Below are positions 58,491 to 64,000 of a stretch of 64,000 bases of DNA, in pieces. Source of the DNA: Flavobacteriaceae bacterium (GTDB lineage Bacteria > Bacteroidota > Bacteroidia > Flavobacteriales > Flavobacteriaceae). The notes beneath the pieces are model-generated. The model did not search any database, was not told the origin of the DNA, and saw only the letters and a program-made list of their open reading frames with translations. Positions within the stretch are counted from its first letter, which is position 1. Each line of letters starts with the position of its first letter. The translations under genes were made by a program, and so were the position numbers. The DNA lies in contig JAQWFW010000027.1 in assembly GCA_029238515.1 (NCBI GenBank), positions 1-64,000 of the forward strand, in the 5' to 3' direction.

Positions 58491-59039
58491 ATGAAACAGA
58501 TCAATTTTATAGCGCTTATGCTGGTTTTTGGTGCATGTATAAACAATACAGAAGACTACCAAAAACACTAAAAAAGTGAACTCATTACAGAAGGAAAACG
58601 CCTAGTTACAGTTTTTGGGTGTAATGATTGCCATTCACCCAAAAAGATGACAAAATCTGGTCCAGTTCCAGATGAAAGTCGTCTTCTATCTGGACATCCG
58701 ATGAATCCAAAAAATTCCATAGTTTATCCAAAACTAAACTCAAATGAGTGGATACTATTTAACACTAGTGGAACAAGTGCCATAGGCCCTTGGGGCACCT
58801 CATTTGCAGCAAATTTAACCCCTGATGAAACGGGAATTGGAAGTTGGACATTAGCACAATTTACCCGAGCAATGCGCGAGGGTAAATCTAAGGGGTTAGA
58901 AAATGGAAGACCACTCCTCCCTCCTATGCCAACAATAGGATACAAAGAGCTTACTGATAACGAGCTGAAAGCAATGATTCGATACTTAAAATCAATTCAA
59001 CCCATTGAAAATATTGTTCCAGCACCAATACTAAGGTAG
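58491..59039 (+). pseudogene. Secreted/lipoprotein c-type cytochrome interrupted by an in-frame TAA
   Basis: MKQINFIALMLVFGACINNTEDYQKH-TAA-KSELITEGKRLVTVFGCNDCHSPKKMTKSGPVPDESRLLSGHP...LPPMPTIGYKELTDNELKAMIRYLKSI; heme motif CNDCH at 58620-58634 in frame with the ATG. Confidence 0.85.
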
Positions 59040-59073
59040 CTGTAACCAAATAAACATCTCATATGTTTAAAAA

Positions 59074-59700
59074 ATGACAGAATTTAACCACTTATTTAAG
59101 GCCCTAAACATTGTTGAAGAAGATTTAAAAAAAGAACTTCTTGACGTTGGGGTTTTGCAGCATGTCCCAAAAGATTCTTTTATAGTCGAACAGCACAAGT
59201 ACATCAAATGGCTGGCGATGGTTATTTCGGGGAAAGTAAGGGTTTGGCAAGAAAGTGAAGACCGAGAAATTTTACTGTACTATGTCCAACCAGTTCAAAC
59301 CTGTGTTATGTCACTTTCGGCCAGCTTCGGAGACTGCAAAAGTGTTGTCAATGCCAAAACAGAAGAAGATACTACGCTGATTAAAATCCCTGTCCGTTTT
59401 GCTACTGAGTGGAGTTTTAAGTACAGATCATGGAACAAATTTACAACCCAATCATTCATACACAGTTATGAAGACCTTCTTCATGCGTACAAAAATCTGG
59501 CATTCAATAAAGTGGATGAACGCTTGATGAAATACATACAAACCGTAAGCACACAAAACAATACTCCTTTCATTAAACTATCGCACAGTCAGTTGGCAAA
59601 CGAAATAGGTACAACTCGAGAAGTTATATCCAAAACATTGAAACAATTTGAACATTCAGGGCTTGTAAAACTTAGTTTTAAACAAATTGAACTCCTTTAA
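59074..59700 (+). CDS. Crp/Fnr-family transcriptional regulator
   Basis: Cyclic-nucleotide-binding-like N-terminus (SFIVEQHKYIKWLAMVISGKVRV) and HTH LSHSQLANEIGTTREVISKTLKQFEHSGLVKLS. Confidence 0.9.
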   Translation: MTEFNHLFKALNIVEEDLKKELLDVGVLQHVPKDSFIVEQHKYIKWLAMVISGKVRVWQESEDREILLYYVQPVQTCVMSLSASFGDCKSVVNAKTEEDTTLIKIPVRFATEWSFKYRSWNKFTTQSFIHSYEDLLHAYKNLAFNKVDERLMKYIQTVSTQNNTPFIKLSHSQLANEIGTTREVISKTLKQFEHSGLVKLSFKQIELL

Positions 59701-59813
59701 AATAATATTTAAACTTTTTTTTGGGAGTTGTAACAAAAGGTACAGTTGCATACATCTATGTGCTGTTACATTTGTAATATAAATCAAATCTATAATAAAT
59801 AAAACCACAAAAA

Positions 59814-60983
59814 ATGAAACAAAAAAATTTTTCAACCATCGTTATTTTGTTTGTCCTACTCAGTTTTGGGTGTAGCACAAACACAGCTAAACAGGAAGTT
59901 ATGCAAGCCAGTAAATCATGGATTTCTAATTTCAACTCTGGAAATACCTCTGCAATTTCTAATGCATACACAGAGGACGTCATCATGGTAGCCAAACCTT
60001 TTGGAACATTCAAAGGACGGAAAGCCATCAGCGAATTTTGGACACCCTTTGTAAAATCTGGTGCTACCGATTTGAGATATTCAAACACAAAAATAGACAT
60101 GGTGAGCGACACAAAAGCCATTATATCTTCTGATTGGAGCATGAATGTTGGAAAAGGAATAATTACCAACGAAACTTGGGAGAAAATAGATGGAACATTG
60201 TTGCTCACAGAAGACCATTTCGAAGTCAAAGAACAATTCAATAACAATAAAAACAACGAACAAATGAACACAAAAGAAACTTATGTATTGGTACATTCGG
60301 CTTGGTTAGGCGGATGGCAATGGGAAAACGTAGCAAAAACCCTGAAAGACAATGGACACACAGTACTCACTCGTGACCTTCCAGGTCATGGTAACGACAA
60401 AACCCCACCAGCCGAAATAACAATGAAAGACTATGTACGTACACTTTCAAATATTCTCAAAAAGCAGGACAAACCTGTTATTTTGGTTGGGCATAGCTTT
60501 AATGGTATTACTGTTAGTCAAGTAGCAGAACTTCATCCAAAAAAAGTTAAAAAATTGGTCTATGTAACAGCATTTTTATTGCCCAATGGTGGTTCGTTCT
60601 TTAAAGGTGTTGAAGGCTCAAAAGCTGTAGAAAACTTTTACCTGTCTGAAGATAAATCTTATGCCTTAGTAAAAGAAGAAGAAATTCAAAATGCTTTTGC
60701 GCATGATATTCCAAAAGAAGCTTTTGATGGTGCAAAACCATACATTGTACCAGAACCAGCGGCACCACTCATGTATGAACTTGAAATTACGGATACCAAT
60801 TTTGGTAAAATTCCAAAATACTACGTAGAATGTACCGAAGACAGAGCCATCCCAATTGAGATACAAAGAGCAATGTACAAAGGTAAAGTGAAAAAATCGT
60901 ATTCCTTAAAATCTAGTCAAACCCCTAATTTCTCACAACCAGGAAAATTAGCAGATATCCTAATGGAAGTCATTGAGGACTAA
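59814..60983 (+). CDS. Lipoprotein fusion: SnoaL/DUF4440-like domain plus alpha/beta hydrolase
   Basis: Lipobox SFGC; ASKSWISNFNSGNTSAISNAYTEDVIMVAKPFGTFKGRKAISEFW; hydrolase YVLVHSAWLGGWQWENVAKTLKDNGHTVLTRDLPGHGNDKT...LVGHSFNGITVSQVAE...CTEDRAIPIEIQR. Confidence 0.87.
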   Translation: MKQKNFSTIVILFVLLSFGCSTNTAKQEVMQASKSWISNFNSGNTSAISNAYTEDVIMVAKPFGTFKGRKAISEFWTPFVKSGATDLRYSNTKIDMVSDTKAIISSDWSMNVGKGIITNETWEKIDGTLLLTEDHFEVKEQFNNNKNNEQMNTKETYVLVHSAWLGGWQWENVAKTLKDNGHTVLTRDLPGHGNDKTPPAEITMKDYVRTLSNILKKQDKPVILVGHSFNGITVSQVAELHPKKVKKLVYVTAFLLPNGGSFFKGVEGSKAVENFYLSEDKSYALVKEEEIQNAFAHDIPKEAFDGAKPYIVPEPAAPLMYELEITDTNFGKIPKYYVECTEDRAIPIEIQRAMYKGKVKKSYSLKSSQTPNFSQPGKLADILMEVIED

Positions 60984-61003
60984 TTCACTGTCATAGATTA
61001 AAT

Positions 61004-61034
61004 AAAATCTCGACCTACTTGGTTGGGATTTTTT
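61004..61034. terminator. Hairpin terminator between convergent genes
   Basis: AAAATCTCGACC-TACTT-GGTTGGGATTTT followed by T residues. Confidence 0.75.
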
Positions 61035-61755
61035 ATTCTAAAATAGGCACCTCAAGAAACAGCAACTGTGCATCATTTTCCGCAACCAGCTCAAAAGATG
61101 AAGTTTTCGAAATACCAACAGCATCTCGCTTTCCTAACTTTTTATTCAGTACAACTGAACTACCGTAAACCTGCAATATATAAACGCCGTGTGAATCGGA
61201 TTTTAAAGTATATTTGAATATATCACCTGTACTCAAATTGATTCTTGATATTTGCGCATCTTGATGAATCTTTAAACTATTTTCAAGCTTAAAATCATCT
61301 ATGGATTCTACTAAAACTTGTAAAACTCCGGATTCTGATAGTTCAAAATGCCGCTGATCATAGCGCGGCGTTACGCCTTGTTTATCTGGTAAAATCCAAG
61401 TTTGAAACAAGGTTAAATCTTCTATTGAAGATGCGTTCATTTCAGAATGAAAAACACCTGCTCCAGCCGACATAACTTGGACCTCACCTGCCTCTACTTT
61501 TAACCATTGTTCACTCATAGAATCTTTGTGCTTCAAAATCCCAGAAATAGGGATGGTAATAATTTCCATATTATCATGGGGATGTGTTCCAAAGCCCATA
61601 TTTGGAGCAATTCGGTCGTGATTCAAAACACGTAAAGCGCCAAAATTCATTTTTTGAGAATCATAAAATCGAGCAAAACTAAAAGAGTGGTTGGCCTTAA
61701 GCCAACCATGGTCAGCAAAACCTCTTGAAGAAGCAGGGTGAAAAATAATATCCAT
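61033..61755 (-). CDS. Pirin-family protein
   Basis: RGFADHGWLKANHSFSFARFYD, GFGTHPHDNMEIITIPISG, EVQVMSAGAGVFHSEMNAS. Confidence 0.93.
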   Translation of the reverse strand: MDIIFHPASSRGFADHGWLKANHSFSFARFYDSQKMNFGALRVLNHDRIAPNMGFGTHPHDNMEIITIPISGILKHKDSMSEQWLKVEAGEVQVMSAGAGVFHSEMNASSIEDLTLFQTWILPDKQGVTPRYDQRHFELSESGVLQVLVESIDDFKLENSLKIHQDAQISRINLSTGDIFKYTLKSDSHGVYILQVYGSSVVLNKKLGKRDAVGISKTSSFELVAENDAQLLFLEVPILE

Positions 61756-61831
61756 ATGAACTATTTTCTTCTTTAAGTGTGAAGAATTATAATTCTTCGT
61801 TAAACAAAATCTGTTAAGTAAAGATAATTCT

Positions 61832-61839
61832 TACTTTTG
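61832..61839 (+). promoter_or_regulatory. Bacteroidota -7 element (TACTTTTG)
   Basis: TANNTTTG match upstream of the carboxylase start. Confidence 0.45.
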
Positions 61840-61850
61840 TTGTAAAGATA

Positions 61851-63485
61851 ATGCACATGGACCTAAACTTCAATAAAAACGAAGACCAGAACAAATTATT
61901 AGTTTCCGACCTAAAAAAGCGCTTTGCAAAAGTCAAGCTAGGCGGTGGCAAAGCAAAAATTGAAAAACAACATGCCAAAGGGAAAATGACTGCTCGTGAA
62001 CGTGTTGATTATCTTTTAGACCCAAAATCAAAATCCATAGAAATTGGTGCTTTTGCAGGTGAAGGCATGTATGCCAAACACGGAGGTTGTCCATCTGCTG
62101 GTGTGGTTGTAAAAATGGGTTACATCGCCAAACGCCAATGTATTGTGGTAGCCAATGATGCTACAGTAAAAGCTGGAGCTTGGTTTCCCATCACAGCCAA
62201 AAAGAATTTACGAGCACAAGAAATTGCCATTGAAAACAAACTCCCTATCATATATCTAGTAGACTCTGCAGGGGTGTATTTGCCTATGCAAGACGAAATA
62301 TTTCCAGATAAAGAACACTTTGGACGTATCTTTAGAAATAATGCCATCATGAGCAGTATGGGTATTACTCAAATATCGGCTATAATGGGCAGTTGTGTTG
62401 CAGGTGGAGCATACCTCCCCATTATGAGTGATGAAGCTATAATAGTGGATAAAACAGCCAGTATTTTTCTAGCAGGAAGCTATTTAGTAAAAGCCGCCAT
62501 TGGCGAAAGCATTGATAACGAAACCCTTGGTGGAGCTACAACACATTGCGAAATTAGTGGTGTGACAGATTATAAAGCCAAAAATGATAAAGATGCTCTG
62601 GACAAAATCAAATCCATTATGGATAAAATTGGAGATGCAGAACATGCTGGATTCAACCGCGTAAAAGCCGCAAAACCAAAAGAAAATCCTGAAGATCTTT
62701 TTGGCATCCTACCCCGCTCGCGTGCCGACCAGTATGATACTTATGAAATCATCAAACGATTAGTGGATGATTCAGCATTTGAAGAATATAAAGCGGATTA
62801 TGGAAAAACCATCATCACTTGCTATGCGCGCATTGATGGTTGGGCTGTAGGAATTGTAGCCAATCAACGTAAGTTGGTCAAAACTAAAAAAGGAGAAATG
62901 CAATTTGGTGGTGTGATTTATAACGACAGTGCGGATAAAGCAACCCGATTTATTGCAAATTGTAATCAGAAAAAAATCCCTTTAGTGTTTTTACAAGATG
63001 TAACAGGATTTATGGTTGGCAGCAAAAGTGAGCATAGTGGTATCATTAAAGATGGTGCCAAAATGGTGAACGCTGTTAGCAACAGTGTTGTGCCAAAATT
63101 TACGATCATCACTGGAAATAGCTATGGAGCAGGGAATTATGCCATGTGCGGTAAGGCCTATGACCCTCGATTGATAGCCGCATGGCCTAGTGCCGAATTG
63201 GCAGTAATGAGCGGTAATAGTGCTTCTAAAGTGCTATTACAAATAGAAACAGCCGCATTAAAAAAACAAGGGAAGAAAATTACGGAACAACAAGAAGCCG
63301 AATTGCTTTCCAGCATCAAAGAAAAGTACGACGAACAAGTTTCTCCGTATTATGCTGCTGCACGTCTTTGGACTGATGGAGTCATCAATCCCTTGGAAAC
63401 ACGCACATGGATCAGTATGGGCATTGAAGCGGCCAATCATGCACCAATCGAAAAAGACTTTAACTTAGGAGTGATTCAGGTCTAA
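61851..63485 (+). CDS. Acyl-CoA carboxylase carboxyltransferase (beta) subunit
   Basis: KMTARERVDYLLDP, YLVDSAGVYLPMQDEIFPDKEHFGRIFRNNAIMSSMGITQISAIMGSCVAGGAYLPIMSDEAIIV, GNSYGAGNYAMCGKAYDPRLIAAWPSAELAVMSG. Confidence 0.93.
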   Translation: MHMDLNFNKNEDQNKLLVSDLKKRFAKVKLGGGKAKIEKQHAKGKMTARERVDYLLDPKSKSIEIGAFAGEGMYAKHGGCPSAGVVVKMGYIAKRQCIVVANDATVKAGAWFPITAKKNLRAQEIAIENKLPIIYLVDSAGVYLPMQDEIFPDKEHFGRIFRNNAIMSSMGITQISAIMGSCVAGGAYLPIMSDEAIIVDKTASIFLAGSYLVKAAIGESIDNETLGGATTHCEISGVTDYKAKNDKDALDKIKSIMDKIGDAEHAGFNRVKAAKPKENPEDLFGILPRSRADQYDTYEIIKRLVDDSAFEEYKADYGKTIITCYARIDGWAVGIVANQRKLVKTKKGEMQFGGVIYNDSADKATRFIANCNQKKIPLVFLQDVTGFMVGSKSEHSGIIKDGAKMVNAVSNSVVPKFTIITGNSYGAGNYAMCGKAYDPRLIAAWPSAELAVMSGNSASKVLLQIETAALKKQGKKITEQQEAELLSSIKEKYDEQVSPYYAAARLWTDGVINPLETRTWISMGIEAANHAPIEKDFNLGVIQV

Positions 63486-64000
63486 AGAATCAAGCGTTTT
63501 TTGACGTTGAATTTTTCCAGATTGGGTGACATGAAATTGAGGTATGAAAAAAATCTCTTTAGGCCTTTTAATGCCTTCAATACCGCTTAAATCTAAATCC
63601 AATTGTTTGGACTTACCTTCTACAATTAAAACTACTTTTTGACCCAAAATTTCATCTGGTAATGCAGTAATAAAAAAAGGTGCTTTTATCTGATTTTGGA
63701 GTTGTTTCTCTAATGTTTCGGGGTGTACTTTTACACCTCCAGAATTTATCACATGATCAAAGCGCCCCAACCACTTAAAGACTGTATCTGAAACAAGAGA
63801 AACCACATCATTAGTTTGTACAATTTTTGGGTTCAAATGAGGTGTGTTCACAGTTAGGCAAGCACGATCGTCTTGGGCGATAGAAATGTTTGGCAGAACT
63901 CTAAATACCGTTTCGCCTTCTGATAAATTTTTGGCAGCGATATGACTGACGGTTTCGGTCATACCAAAGGTTTCAAAAATCGAAGACTCATGCCCATTCA
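63465..64000 (-). CDS. menE: o-succinylbenzoate--CoA ligase (MenE-like), C-terminal part truncated by window edge
   Basis: Reverse frame continues to the window end: NGHESSIFETFGMTETVSHIA...KWLGRFDHVINSGGVKVHPETLEKQL...RPKEIFFIPQFHVTQSGKIQRQKT. Confidence 0.85.
   Translation of the reverse strand, partial: NGHESSIFETFGMTETVSHIAAKNLSEGETVFRVLPNISIAQDDRACLTVNTPHLNPKIVQTNDVVSLVSDTVFKWLGRFDHVINSGGVKVHPETLEKQLQNQIKAPFFITALPDEILGQKVVLIVEGKSKQLDLDLSGIEGIKRPKEIFFIPQFHVTQSGKIQRQKTLDSLDLNHS

Noticed and set aside
1-64000. CRISPR arrays, IS elements, prophage, toxin-antitoxin or restriction systems
   Set aside because: No regularly spaced repeats, transposases, phage structural genes or recognisable defence proteins were found by eye on either strand.

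Overview
The window is AT-rich chromosomal DNA from a Flavobacteriaceae-like Bacteroidota: a T9SS C-terminal sorting domain, TANNTTTG -7 elements, and DUF6452/DUF6048/'CCC motif' families. It is mostly housekeeping: dld (partial), mnmE, glmM, recG, uvrD, tsaC-like, uvrA, a fused branched-chain 2-oxoacid dehydrogenase E1, nhaC, peroxiredoxin/thioredoxin, ftsK, lolA, lptF/G, ribB(A), xerD, rny, zapA, a TonB receptor, a cysteine desulfurase, rocD, rlmD, ettA, an acyl-CoA carboxylase beta subunit and menE (partial). There is one tRNA-Ser(UGA). I found no CRISPR array, prophage, transposase or obvious defence island. The best non-coding signal is a long, nested, rod-like RNA between zapA and rny on the minus strand, a strong candidate for 6S RNA (ssrS). 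Five loci look disrupted (DUF2200, ACP phosphodiesterase/acpH, an MscS-like channel, a COG3904-like ClpP-fold lipoprotein, a c-type cytochrome), so either local gene decay or assembly indels need checking. Other points of interest: a RibBA whose GTP cyclohydrolase II domain has lost its zinc cysteines, a SnoaL-alpha/beta-hydrolase fusion with an apparently altered catalytic triad, five convergent gene pairs that share overlapping stop codons, and a 28-bp perfect palindrome. I did not find a convincing new multi-gene system. The closest candidate is the accessory redox/hydrolase block at about 57.2-61.0 kb.
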